DNA of 15,396 nt from a bacterium (GCA_024278345.1 JAJRTK010000081.1:1-15396), one strand, 5' to 3'. Positions 6,010 to 14,619 are shown, counted from the stretch's first letter. Notes: generated by a model not told the origin, from the sequence alone. Program-made: numbers and translations.

Positions 6010-7851
6010 ATGAGCTTCCGGATTGATCTCCAAGACATCCTCTTTACGCTGGAAGAACACCTCAAGATCGAGCGGCTGTTGTCGTTTGAGCGGTACAAAG
6101 AGTCTTCCATGGAAGATTTTCGACTCTTGCTAGAGGAGGCCCGGAAGTTTTCCGAAGAGGTCCTGGCCCCAGTGAATGCCGAGGGGGACAGGGAGGGAGT
6201 CAAACTCGAAAATGGCGCCGTGACCGTTCCCGCCACTCACGTGGAGGCCTACCGCCAGTTTATCGAAGCTGGCTGGTGCGGAATGGGGTTTGCCGAGGAA
6301 TTGGGGGGATACCCGGTGCCGCGGGTCATTGGCACGGCGATTAGCGAAATGTTTACCGGAGCGAATGTCGCCTTCATGCTCTATCCAGGCCTCACTCGCG
6401 GGGCCGCGGAGCTCTTGCTGCACCATGCCGGTCCCGAGATGAAGGAAAAATACTTGCCGAAGATGGTTTCTGGCGAGCGGTCGGGCACGATGTGCTTGAC
6501 CGAGGCCCAAGCCGGTTCGGCCGTGGGTGATCTTTCCTGTACGGCGGTGAAGGAGGGAGACCACTATCTGCTCAAGGGGACCAAGATCTTCATCAGTTCT
6601 GGCGATCACAACATGACGGAGAATATCATCCACCTGGTGTTGGCACGCATCGAGGGGGACCCTCCGGGAACGAAAGGGATCAGCATTTTCGTCGTGCCGA
6701 AATTCTTGGTGAACAAGGATGGCAGTCTCGGCCAGCGGAACGACGTCTGCTGCGAGAGCATTGAGCACAAGATGGGGATCAAGGCGTCCGCCACCTGCAC
6801 CCTGACGTTCGGCGATCGGGGAAAGTGTGTCGGCTACCTCATCGGCGCCCAGCGGTCGGGAATGCGGATCATGTTCCACCTCATGAACGAGGCCCGGTTG
6901 TTGACCGGTCTTCAGGGCGAGTCCATCGCCGCCGCCGCCTACGGGGAGGCCCTCGATTACGCCAAGGAGCGAATCCAGGGTGTTGCTCTCAGGGACATGA
7001 AAAATATCGATGCGCCTCGCGTGGCCATCATCGAGCACCCCGATGTCCGGCGCATGCTCATGAACCAGAAGGCGCTGGTGGAAGGGATGAGGGCGTTGCT
7101 GCTCAGGACGGCCTACTATCTGGACATCTCGGAGATTTCCACCGACGACGATGAACGCCAGAGGGCTCAGGATCTGGTCGATCTGTTGACGCCCATCTGC
7201 AAGGCGTTTTGCAGTGACATGGGCTTCCGTGTGACCGAGCTCGCGGTCCAGACCTTTGGAGGCTACGGCTACTGTTCGGACTATCCGGTGGAACAGCACC
7301 TTCGGGACTGCAAGATCTCCTCGATTTACGAGGGGACCAACGGCATCCAGGCTTTGGACCTCTTGGGCCGGAAGCTGGGGCGGAAGAACGGTCGGCTGGT
7401 GATGACTCTCATGGAAGAAATGGATCGCTTCATGAAAGCCGAAGCTGAGCATCCCTCGTTCGGCAAAGAGCTCGAAAAATTTGGCTCCATGAAGGATCGC
7501 CTGCTTTCCGTGATCATGTCGTTCGGCGGTTACCAGATGCGGGGTGACTTCGAGTACCCAGCGCTTTCGTCGGTGCCCTTCCTCTACATGTTTGGATACA
7601 CCGTTGTCGGGTGGCTTCTTTTGGAGCAAGCGGTGGAAGCCGAGTCGCGTCTCCACGCTCTCTATTTCTCCGAGGGCGCTGCGAGTCTCGACGAGCAAAA
7701 AGCACTGCGGCAAGCCGATCCCAAGGCCGCTCACTATCACAACAAGGCACTGACGGCCCGGTTCTTCATCGCCAATATATTCCCACAAGCCCATGCATTG
7801 GCCGATGCCATCGAGTCAGAGGATCGGAGTCCCCTGGAGCTGTCACTCTAG
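6010..7851 (+). CDS. Acyl-CoA dehydrogenase with N- and C-terminal extensions (FadE/DmdC-like)
   Basis: A 613-residue FAD-dependent enzyme that oxidises an acyl-CoA thioester to the trans-2-enoyl-CoA. Residues 1-~35 form the short N-terminal extension typical of the DmdC-like subgroup. The N-terminal and middle domains follow, with the flavin/substrate loop MCLTEAQAGSAVG at 161-173. The C-terminal helical domain has VQTFGGYGY (413-421) and the catalytic glutamate E441 in IYEGTNGIQALDLLGRKL. Residues ~465-600 are the extra C-terminal domain of this subgroup. Length and motifs are normal and intact. Substrate could be a medium- or long-chain acyl-CoA or 3-methylmercaptopropionyl-CoA; sequence does not decide. 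AAAGGGGTG precedes the ATG. No other beta-oxidation gene is adjacent. It appears to be a single transcription unit with its own promoter and terminator. Confidence 0.95.
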   Translation: MSFRIDLQDILFTLEEHLKIERLLSFERYKESSMEDFRLLLEEARKFSEEVLAPVNAEGDREGVKLENGAVTVPATHVEAYRQFIEAGWCGMGFAEELGGYPVPRVIGTAISEMFTGANVAFMLYPGLTRGAAELLLHHAGPEMKEKYLPKMVSGERSGTMCLTEAQAGSAVGDLSCTAVKEGDHYLLKGTKIFISSGDHNMTENIIHLVLARIEGDPPGTKGISIFVVPKFLVNKDGSLGQRNDVCCESIEHKMGIKASATCTLTFGDRGKCVGYLIGAQRSGMRIMFHLMNEARLLTGLQGESIAAAAYGEALDYAKERIQGVALRDMKNIDAPRVAIIEHPDVRRMLMNQKALVEGMRALLLRTAYYLDISEISTDDDERQRAQDLVDLLTPICKAFCSDMGFRVTELAVQTFGGYGYCSDYPVEQHLRDCKISSIYEGTNGIQALDLLGRKLGRKNGRLVMTLMEEMDRFMKAEAEHPSFGKELEKFGSMKDRLLSVIMSFGGYQMRGDFEYPALSSVPFLYMFGYTVVGWLLLEQAVEAESRLHALYFSEGAASLDEQKALRQADPKAAHYHNKALTARFFIANIFPQAHALADAIESEDRSPLELSL

Positions 7852-7896
7852 GGGCCGCGGGATACCGAAAAGCCCTTCCCTTACCGGGCATGGTGG

Positions 7897-7919
7897 GACT
7901 TCGCGGAGGTCTTTTCTTT
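7897..7919 (+). terminator. Intrinsic terminator of the acyl-CoA dehydrogenase gene
   Basis: GACTTC (7897-7902) pairs with GAGGTC (7906-7911) across a GCG loop with one G-U pair. TTTTCTTT (7912-7919) follows directly. It lies 45 nt after the stop at 7851 and faces the converging gene at 8031. The T-rich part coincides with the A-rich tail of the inverted repeat copy B. Confidence 0.6.
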
Positions 7920-7973
7920 GGGTTGACTTCCGCTCCCGGCGGCGGCAATCCGTCCGCCGCCACTCGCCTTTCG
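7908..7973 (-). repeat. Dispersed repeat family 2, copy B (inverted)
   Basis: On the minus strand this carries the full 20-mer GGCGGCGGACGGATTGCCGC, preceded by GGCGAGT as in copy A and followed by CGGGAGCGGAAG and the tail CAACCCAAAGAAAAG. It sits in the 179-bp convergent spacer between the acyl-CoA dehydrogenase and the propeller-like gene. Confidence 0.85.
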
Positions 7974-8030
7974 GCGCACCTCACAAGGACTTCCCGGGGG
8001 GCAACACCACCGGAAACCAGATCGAGCGGG

Positions 8031-9137
8031 TCAACGGCGAAACCAGCCGGCGATCCGCTTGAGAAGGCCACCGGGCGATTCTTCCTCGTCATGATCGAAG
8101 GAAAACTGCCGGCCCGCCAGGCGTTTCGCCTGGCGGGCTTCCCCCTCTCCCGCGTCTGGAGTGGCCCAGGAGTGATGGAGGATGTCGGAACCCTCATCGG
8201 CGCTCCCCGCCGCCATCCGCCAAAGGCCCTGGTCCGTCGCCAAATAGAGGTCGTCTCCGGTGCTGATGGCGCTGGGGTGAGCCCCGGGAAAGTTCTGCGA
8301 GCCATCCCAGATCGAGGTTCCCGGAATCCGCCACCGGACCGTGGTTGTCTCCGGCCTGGCCGTGTAGAGCATGTAAACGCGCCGCCGGTGGACGATGAGC
8401 CCCGGTTTCCCGCCGGCTCCGTCGGTTCTGGCACGGAAAGAAATCCTCTCGAAATTGAGCTGGAGCTGCCCCGTGGGAACCAGCGCACCAGATTCTTTCC
8501 GCAAGATGCCGAACAGTACGTGAGGATGCCCGCTTGGATCCACAGCCACCGAGGGCATGGCATAAACTTCGCCGTCGCCCCGGTAGTACGACGTGAGGTC
8601 GCGGAGCAGCCCGTCCGAAGAGAGCTTTTCATACTCCGCCGCGACGGTGTGGACGCCTTCGTCATCCGTCCAAGCCATTCCCACCCAACGGCCATTGTGG
8701 CAGACCGAGACCTCCCACCCTCTTTCGGCAAGACGATGCATTGCCAGATCTTCACTGCCGCTCCAGTAGAGGAGGTAGACTCCCTCTCCTTCCTGGTTCT
8801 CCCTGCCAGCGGCCAGGACGACATTTTGCCCCCAGGCCGCGGCTGTGGCCACCGAATTGAACTGGCCAGCCAGGACGATCTTCCCGTCGGTCCAGAGGCC
8901 ACTCTGGGTGGCAAACAGAACGGATCCCCCCAGCAGGTGAGGCGATCCCGTGGCGTTATCGGGGGGGGGAACGGCCTCGGCGGTTTCCATTTTTCCGGCA
9001 GCCAGGCGGCTTCGATCATAGCTCCCCCCAAAATTCTTTTCCGCTATCCAAAGAGCGCCGTCAGGATCGAGCCCAAGGGCGAGCCGGTTGCTAGAGGTCT
9101 GCTTCTTTTGCCATTGAACAATCTTTTCACTTTCCAT
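8031..9137 (-). CDS. Unrecognised protein, probably a beta-propeller
   Basis: A 368-residue protein started at ATG 9137 with AGGAAGAGG about 8 nt upstream; the in-frame TTG at 9176 is less likely. There is no signal peptide or membrane segment. Short beta-strand blocks recur with polar turns: LGLDPDGALWIA (21-32), GSVLFATQSGLW (71-82), VAVDPSGHPHVLFG (197-210) and GDDLYLATDQGLWRMA (294-309). These resemble blades of BNR/sialidase-like or NHL-like propellers. The C-terminus is an acidic patch followed by a basic amphipathic helix (GGLLKRIAGWFRR). I cannot assign a family or function. Codons for residues ~332-341 form a perfect 12-bp inverted repeat at 8112-8138. It is divergent from the UbiB gene and convergent with the acyl-CoA dehydrogenase. 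Confidence 0.75.
   Translation of the reverse strand: MESEKIVQWQKKQTSSNRLALGLDPDGALWIAEKNFGGSYDRSRLAAGKMETAEAVPPPDNATGSPHLLGGSVLFATQSGLWTDGKIVLAGQFNSVATAAAWGQNVVLAAGRENQEGEGVYLLYWSGSEDLAMHRLAERGWEVSVCHNGRWVGMAWTDDEGVHTVAAEYEKLSSDGLLRDLTSYYRGDGEVYAMPSVAVDPSGHPHVLFGILRKESGALVPTGQLQLNFERISFRARTDGAGGKPGLIVHRRRVYMLYTARPETTTVRWRIPGTSIWDGSQNFPGAHPSAISTGDDLYLATDQGLWRMAAGSADEGSDILHHSWATPDAGEGEARQAKRLAGRQFSFDHDEEESPGGLLKRIAGWFRR
8112..8138. repeat. Perfect 12-bp inverted repeat inside a coding region
   Basis: GCCCGCCAGGCG (8112-8123) and CGCCTGGCGGGC (8127-8138) are exact reverse complements around a TTT loop on the plus strand. The hairpin lies near the 3' end of the propeller-like gene, encoding about EARQAKRLAG. 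It would be very stable in the mRNA. Confidence 0.9.
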
Positions 9138-9565
9138 CGCGGCGCCTCTTCCTGGTGGGTCCGTCCATGAGCACAAGCGGCATCATGCCGGTTTGTCTGG
9201 TTCATGTCGAAAGTAGAAGCTCCCAACGAGGGTTCCGGGCAAGGAGATCTCGCCGGATTCCAGGCCCGGTTGGGGCTGCGCTTGGAGCTCTTGGCACCGA
9301 TGACCGGGTCCCCCAATGACTGGACAAATCTCCCACTCCCAGCCCACTGATGCTGGGTCGTTCCCGGATTGGGGTTTCCGGCCTGATTCGTGGTGTTGAG
9401 ACGCGAGTGGTGGCGGATGGGATGACCTCGTGCCGAGGGCGTGAGTCGTGCCGCCGGGAGCGGAACGTAGCCAAAGAGAAGAGCGGTGTCTTGTGCGGTT
9501 TGGCGTTCGAGGTGGATCTCATGGGCGAGAACCGTTAGTCTTTGGTTTAGAACTAGGAGGCCCCG
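9138..9565. other. 428-bp divergent spacer between the propeller-like and UbiB genes
   Basis: No convincing gene on either strand; the short open frames here lack coding character. It contains repeat family 2 copy C (9402-9487) and the Shine-Dalgarno AGGAGG (9555-9560) of the UbiB gene. Promoters for both flanking genes should lie here, but I found no -35/-10 pair worth naming. Confidence 0.6.
9402..9487 (+). repeat. Dispersed repeat family 2, copy C (diverged, with an internal insertion)
   Basis: It starts GCGAGTGGTGGCGGATGGGAT, a diverged form of the family core, then carries about 20-25 extra bases (around 9424-9448). It rejoins the family at GCCGCCGGGAGCGGAA (about 9449-9464, shared almost exactly with copy B) and ends in CCAAAGAGAAGAG. 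It is the most degenerate of the four copies. Confidence 0.65.
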
Positions 9566-11251
9566 ATGGTGGTGATGAAGATCCGGCGCACTTACAAGCA
9601 CTTGCAGCGGTACCGACAGATATTGAGCGTTCTTATTCGCTATGGGCTCGCCGAAGGGCTGGAGCGGCTGCACCTCGATTTTGCTCAGGATATTTTAAGC
9701 AAGCCCATCGGCGAAGAGGTGATGGGGCTGTCGTACGAAGAGCGCGTGCGCACGGCCCTGGCGGAGCTTGGACCAACTTTTATCAAGCTGGGACAGATCT
9801 TGTCCGTTCGTCCGGATTTGGTGGGGGTCAAGCTGTCCCAGGAATTGAAGAGCCTTCAGGCCGACGTTCCTTCGGACGATTTCGAGTACGTGAAGGCGAC
9901 CATCGAGGAAGAGCTGGGACGGGAAATCACCGAGCTGTTCACCGAATTCGACCCGGAGCCTCTTGCTTCGGCCTCCATCGGCCAGACCCATCGGGCGACG
10001 CTTCCGGGAGGGCGCCAGGTTGTTGTGAAAGTCCGGCACAAGGGGATTGAGCCAAAAGTTCAAGTGGACCTCGAGATCCTTCTGGACCTGGCGGAGCTCC
10101 TGGAGCGTAATGTGGAAGAGAGCCGCAATTATCGGCCACGCGACTTCGTGGAGCAGTTCCGGCAGGCGCTCCTTAGGGAGATGGATTTTCGCCATGAGAT
10201 GCGAAACCTGGAGCAGTTTCGCACGTTGTTCGAGGAGCAGGCGGAGGTTCGCATCCCCGAGCCCATCGTCACGCATTCCGCACGGAAGGTGCTGTCCATG
10301 GAGTTCTTCGACGGAGTGCATGCGTCGGATTTGGATGGAATTCGGGCGCTGGGCGGGGATCCCGTGGAGGTTGCTCTGCGGGGCGGGCATCTCTACTTGA
10401 AGATGGTGTTCGTTTACGGGCGTTTCCACGCCGACCCGCATCCGGGGAACATTCTGGTGCTTCCCGGCGGGACCATCGGACTTCTGGATTTCGGCACCGT
10501 GGGCAGATTGACGGATGAGCTCCGGGAGGATTTGGAGGATCTGATCATCGCCCTGGCGCAGCGGCAGGGGGAGCGGGCTACCGACATTATCGTCCGGGTG
10601 GGCACACCGCCACGGGATCTCGATGTCGGGATGCTTCGGACGGAGCTCATGGACCTCACGGGCTATTATGTGACGAAGGCGCTTTCAGAGATCGATGTGG
10701 GGCAGCTTCTCACAGAGGTGATGGACCTTATCCAGCGGCATCACATCGTGCTTCCTCCGGCTATTTCCATGCTGATCAAGGTGCTCATCACGCTGGAGGG
10801 GACCGGTCGAGCTTTGTCGCCGGAGTTCAACCTGGCGGAGCTTTTGGAGCCGTACAAGACGCAGGTGATTTTGCGGCGGCTGTCTCCGGAGCGGCAGATG
10901 AAGAAGATGCAACGGCTGTACCGGGACCTCGAGCGGGCGGCGCAAGTCGTGCCCACGGGCCTGGTGGACATCGTGGCGCAGCTCAGGAAGGGGGATTTTC
11001 GGGTTCAACTGGAGCATCAGGGCCTTCAAGAATTGGGGCTGGAGCTACGGTACTCGGCGAACTGCCTCACTCTGGGGATTCTGACGGCGGCCTTGTTTCT
11101 GGGATCGACGGTTCTTTTGAGCGCGAAGGTGCCACCGCTGGTGTTCGGGCAATCCTTGTTCGGTCTTCTGGGTTACGTGCTGGCTGTCTTATTCGGGGTG
11201 CGGCTTTTGTGGGCGGTTCGTCATTTGGGGTTGGCGGGATGGAAGCGGTGA
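9566..11251 (+). CDS. ubiB: UbiB/AarF/ABC1 family atypical kinase-like protein
   Basis: A 561-residue protein with a perfect AGGAGG five bases before the ATG. It has the complete UbiB signature: KxGQ motif FIKLGQILSVRPDLV (72-86), the Ala-rich loop ASASIGQTHRA (134-144) replacing the kinase glycine loop, lysine K155 in VVKV, catalytic-loop HADPHPGN (288-295), and LLDFGTVG (306-313) as the DFG motif. Two hydrophobic helices (about 495-520 and 525-550) anchor the C-terminus in the membrane, as in UbiB. The family is an ATPase or kinase-like factor required for ubiquinone and other isoprenoid-lipid metabolism. No other quinone gene is present here, so the exact role is inferred from family. The M16 peptidase gene starts 89 bp downstream on the same strand and may be co-transcribed. 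Confidence 0.95.
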   Translation: MVVMKIRRTYKHLQRYRQILSVLIRYGLAEGLERLHLDFAQDILSKPIGEEVMGLSYEERVRTALAELGPTFIKLGQILSVRPDLVGVKLSQELKSLQADVPSDDFEYVKATIEEELGREITELFTEFDPEPLASASIGQTHRATLPGGRQVVVKVRHKGIEPKVQVDLEILLDLAELLERNVEESRNYRPRDFVEQFRQALLREMDFRHEMRNLEQFRTLFEEQAEVRIPEPIVTHSARKVLSMEFFDGVHASDLDGIRALGGDPVEVALRGGHLYLKMVFVYGRFHADPHPGNILVLPGGTIGLLDFGTVGRLTDELREDLEDLIIALAQRQGERATDIIVRVGTPPRDLDVGMLRTELMDLTGYYVTKALSEIDVGQLLTEVMDLIQRHHIVLPPAISMLIKVLITLEGTGRALSPEFNLAELLEPYKTQVILRRLSPERQMKKMQRLYRDLERAAQVVPTGLVDIVAQLRKGDFRVQLEHQGLQELGLELRYSANCLTLGILTAALFLGSTVLLSAKVPPLVFGQSLFGLLGYVLAVLFGVRLLWAVRHLGLAGWKR

Positions 11252-11340
11252 CTGGAGGAAAGAAGAAGAGGCGAAATGCTTGGCCGGCGCCAAGGTGCGT
11301 GGGTCGCTTTGCATCGCGTGAGGGCGCGAAAGGAGCTTGT

Positions 11341-14300
11341 ATGAGAGGGCGAACTGGGTGGATTCTTGTTGTGGGGATCAGTCTGATGGCAGGCTTTGCG
11401 TCCGCGGGGCAGGACGCAGCCGCGGCTAGTGAGAAGAGTCTGGCAGCCGGGGAAAAAACGGGCTCGGCCCAGGTGGATGTCCAAACTTTGGAGCTCGAGA
11501 ATGGCATGCGCTTTTTGCTTGTGCCGCGGCCAGAGCTGACGACGGTCTCGGGCGGCTGGGTGGCCCACGTGGGTTCGGCGAACGAGCGGCCCGGGATTAC
11601 CGGCCTGGCTCATCTTTTCGAGCACATGCTTTTCAAGGGAAGCCGCACCATCGGCTCGAAAGATATCGACCGGGACCTTGAGATCATCGAGCGGCAGGAG
11701 GCACTCCAGAAGGAGATTCGACGACTCTACACCGCGCGGAGGCAACGTTGGCGCCGAGGGGAGATCGAGGATCCCTATGCCGACGATAGCCGGTCGCCCG
11801 AGCTCATCGAATTGCGACAGCAGTTCGAGAAGCTGGTGGAAGAACAGCGGGAGATCATCCTCAAGGATGAGTTTGACAGGCTGTACACCGAAGCTGGCGG
11901 CTCCGGTATGAATGCTTTCACGACCCAGGACATGACCGTCTATTTCGTCACGGTGCCGGCGAACAAGCTGGAGCTCTGGTTCTGGATGGAGTCGGATCGC
12001 TTGAACGAGCCAGTGTTCCGGGAGTTTTATTCGGAGCGGAGCGTGGTCCATGAAGAGCGGCGCCGGAGCACGGAATCGACCCCCACGGGCAAGTTCGAGG
12101 AGCAGCTCGAAGCGATGTTCTGGCAGTCGCATCCCTACTCATGGCCGGTTCTGGGTTGGCCGTCGGATCTGGAGGTGATTAGCAAGGAGCAGGCGGACAA
12201 GTTTTTTGCCACGCACTACGCTCCCAACAACCTGACGGAGGTCTTGGTGGGTAACTTTGAGATTGATGAAGCAAGGCGACTGGCCAGACGTTACTTCGGG
12301 AGGTTGAAACGAGGGACTGACCCGCCCGAAGTGGTGACGCTAGAAATGGAGCAACAAGCCGAAAAACGGATGGTGGCCCGCTGTAACTGCCAACCCCGGG
12401 TTCAGATCCTGTATCACACCGTGCCCTTCCGCCACGGCGACAGTTACGCACTGAGTGTCCTTGCGGGGATCCTCAACGGCCGGACGGGACGCCTCTACAA
12501 ATCGATGGTCTTGGACCGGCAAATTGCCACGTCCGCCGGGGTGTACCAGAACTCGAACAAATATGGCGGTGCTTTCGGCGTCGATATCGAGGCCAAGGGC
12601 GAGGTGACCCCCGGACAACTGGAGGCAGCCTGGTACCAAGAGCTTGCAAAGCTCCAAGGGGAGCTCGTGGCGCCGGCCGAGCTGAAAAAGATCAAAAACC
12701 GCACGGCTGCCAGCGCATTCCGCCGCCTCCGAAAACCCATGTCGCTGCTCATCCAACTTCTTTACTACGACGGCTTGGGCGACTGGACCTACCTCAACGA
12801 TTGGGCGCGGAAAACGCGGCAAGTGACCGCCGAAGAAGTGCGGGAAGTAGCGCGACGCTATTTCGCGCCTCAGAACCGGTTGGTGGGACTCTATTATCGA
12901 AATGAAGCCCCGCCCGCGAGCCAGGGGGATGCCGGTCAACCCAAGGAAAAGGGGAACACTGGTCCACCTGCCCCGGCCACCAGCCAAGCCCCGACCACCC
13001 AATCTGCGCCTTCTACAGCTCCGGCACCCGCGCAATCCGGCCAGGCAGCTTCCAGGGCGCCCGCCGCGATGACCTTGAATGCGCAGGGACCGAAAGCGAC
13101 GGTTCCGGCCCAGACAGACGTGGCCAACAGCAAGGAGCCGCCGCTTCCAGCGCATCCCCGGGAGCTCGAGTTCGGCCCTCTCGATTTCGAAGTCCCCGAT
13201 GCCAAGGAGTTTCGACACACTCTGTCCAACGGCATCCCCGTCTATGTCGTGGAAGACCATTCTCTCCCGCTGGTGACCATCTCCGTGACGCTAAGGAGCG
13301 GCAGTTTTCTGGAGCCGCCCCACAAGATCGGTCTTGCCAGCCTAACGGGTTCCATGCTGCGAGAAGGCGGCACCGAAAGCCTCACGGCGGAAGAGTTCGA
13401 CGAACGAGTCGATTTCATCGCCGCCAACATGGGCTCCTTCATCGATGATACGTCGGGAGGCGGAAGCATGGACTGCCTCTCCTGGGTCCTGGACGACGCC
13501 CTGGAGCTCTTCTTCGACATGCTAAGGCGACCCCGCTTTCAGCAAGACCGCCTGGACGTCGAAAAATCGAGCATCATCGAAGGCCTCAGACAGAGGAACG
13601 ACGACGCACGGAGCATCTTCGGACGGGAGTGGTTGTGGCTCCTTTATGGCCAGGACCATTTCAGCACACGCCTCCCTACACAGGCGAGCATCGAAAAGAT
13701 CACCCGCCAGGATCTCCTGGATTTTCACCTGCGTGCCTTCCAGGCCGATCACCTGGTCATCGCCGTCGCTGGCGACGTCGATCCAGAATCCATCATGGAA
13801 AAGCTGGAGAAACAGGTCGCTGGCTGGGGCGCCGCGACCGCCTCCATCCCGTGGCCGCCGCCAATCTTGTCCCACAAACCGAAACCCGGGCTCTATCACG
13901 TGGAGAAGGATGTTCCCCAGGGCCGCGTGGGCATCGGACACATGGGCATCCAGCTTGTCGATTGGAAGAACCCGGACCTCGCGCCAATCCTGGTGATGAA
14001 CGACATCCTGGGTGGTGGCGGCTTCACCTCCCGCATCACCAAGCGGGTCCGGTCCGACGAAGGATTGGCCTACAGCGCCTATTCCGTCTTCGGCATGAGC
14101 CAGCATTGGCCGGGCGTCTTCCGCATCGGCTTCCAGTCCAAGAGTGCCACGGTGGCCTATGCCGCCAAGCTGGCGCTCCAGGAGGTCCGGCGGATCCAGA
14201 CGGAACCGGTGACTCCTCAAGAGCTGGGAACCTCGAAAAACTCATTCATCGACGTTTTTCCCCGGCGCTTCGAGTCGGCAGTCTCCGTGGCAACGCTCTT

Positions 14301-14559
14301 TGCCGCGGACGAATTCCTGGGCCGGGGTCACGACTATTGGGACACGTACCAAAATCGGTTGGCTGGGGTCACCGCGGACGACGTGCTTCGCATAGCCAAG
14401 ACTTATCTGCATCCCGAGCGGATCGTCTTCCTGGTCATCGGTCGCTGGGCGGAGATTGAGCCCGGCGACGCCGAGGGAAAGGCCAGCATGAAAGAGTTCT
14501 TCGACGGCAAGGTGAGCCACCTGCCTCTCCGCGACCCATTGACGCTGGAGCCGATGTAG
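11341..14559 (+). CDS. Secreted two-domain M16 (insulinase/pitrilysin) zinc metallopeptidase
   Basis: A 1072-residue protein started at ATG 11341 (AAAGGAG five bases upstream). The N-terminus is a Sec signal peptide with likely cleavage after ASA (residues 20-22), so it acts in the periplasm or outside. The first M16 unit (~48-520) has the inverted zinc motif HLFEH (91-95) and the third ligand near E238 in VVHEERR. Between them lies an extra ~70-residue charged, coiled-coil-like insertion (about 108-183) before the GMNAFTTQDMT motif. A Pro/Ala/Gln-rich linker (~523-600) joins a second M16 unit (~622-1060), which has ASLTGSMLREGG where the zinc motif would be and so is non-catalytic. It retains the GGGGFTSRI and R...Y region involved in substrate binding. 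This N-active/C-inactive arrangement forms a clamshell that degrades peptides. The specific substrate is unknown. Confidence 0.94.
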   Translation: MRGRTGWILVVGISLMAGFASAGQDAAAASEKSLAAGEKTGSAQVDVQTLELENGMRFLLVPRPELTTVSGGWVAHVGSANERPGITGLAHLFEHMLFKGSRTIGSKDIDRDLEIIERQEALQKEIRRLYTARRQRWRRGEIEDPYADDSRSPELIELRQQFEKLVEEQREIILKDEFDRLYTEAGGSGMNAFTTQDMTVYFVTVPANKLELWFWMESDRLNEPVFREFYSERSVVHEERRRSTESTPTGKFEEQLEAMFWQSHPYSWPVLGWPSDLEVISKEQADKFFATHYAPNNLTEVLVGNFEIDEARRLARRYFGRLKRGTDPPEVVTLEMEQQAEKRMVARCNCQPRVQILYHTVPFRHGDSYALSVLAGILNGRTGRLYKSMVLDRQIATSAGVYQNSNKYGGAFGVDIEAKGEVTPGQLEAAWYQELAKLQGELVAPAELKKIKNRTAASAFRRLRKPMSLLIQLLYYDGLGDWTYLNDWARKTRQVTAEEVREVARRYFAPQNRLVGLYYRNEAPPASQGDAGQPKEKGNTGPPAPATSQAPTTQSAPSTAPAPAQSGQAASRAPAAMTLNAQGPKATVPAQTDVANSKEPPLPAHPRELEFGPLDFEVPDAKEFRHTLSNGIPVYVVEDHSLPLVTISVTLRSGSFLEPPHKIGLASLTGSMLREGGTESLTAEEFDERVDFIAANMGSFIDDTSGGGSMDCLSWVLDDALELFFDMLRRPRFQQDRLDVEKSSIIEGLRQRNDDARSIFGREWLWLLYGQDHFSTRLPTQASIEKITRQDLLDFHLRAFQADHLVIAVAGDVDPESIMEKLEKQVAGWGAATASIPWPPPILSHKPKPGLYHVEKDVPQGRVGIGHMGIQLVDWKNPDLAPILVMNDILGGGGFTSRITKRVRSDEGLAYSAYSVFGMSQHWPGVFRIGFQSKSATVAYAAKLALQEVRRIQTEPVTPQELGTSKNSFIDVFPRRFESAVSVATLFAADEFLGRGHDYWDTYQNRLAGVTADDVLRIAKTYLHPERIVFLVIGRWAEIEPGDAEGKASMKEFFDGKVSHLPLRDPLTLEPM

Positions 14560-14563
14560 ACCT

Positions 14564-14617
14564 TCATAGTATCGGCCACCCGATAAAAGTGCGCAGCGCA
14601 CAAAAACGTGGGTAGGG
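14564..14617 (-). repeat. Dispersed repeat family 1, copy 2 (inverted, directly after the M16 stop)
   Basis: The reverse complement matches 80-133 at 47 of 54 positions without gaps. On the minus strand, GTGCG-CTG-CGCAC is followed by TTTTA, a terminator-like hairpin. It begins 5 bp after the M16 stop codon. No group II domain V is present next to this copy. Confidence 0.75.
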
Positions 14618-14619
14618 AT

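Noticed and set aside
5835-6026. 63-residue open frame in the leader of the acyl-CoA dehydrogenase gene
   Set aside because: Its ATG lies only about 6 nt after the -10 box, has no Shine-Dalgarno, and the frame overlaps the real start at 6010. The composition looks like untranslated DNA.
6130-7794. 554-residue antisense open frame over the acyl-CoA dehydrogenase gene
   Set aside because: A shadow frame caused by codon bias; the plus-strand protein has all catalytic motifs.
7766-9031. 421-residue minus-strand open frame, and a 519-residue plus-strand frame across the same region
   Set aside because: Both are rich in R, P, S and G with no motif and shadow the 8031-9137 gene, which has a good Shine-Dalgarno, balanced composition and blade-like motifs.
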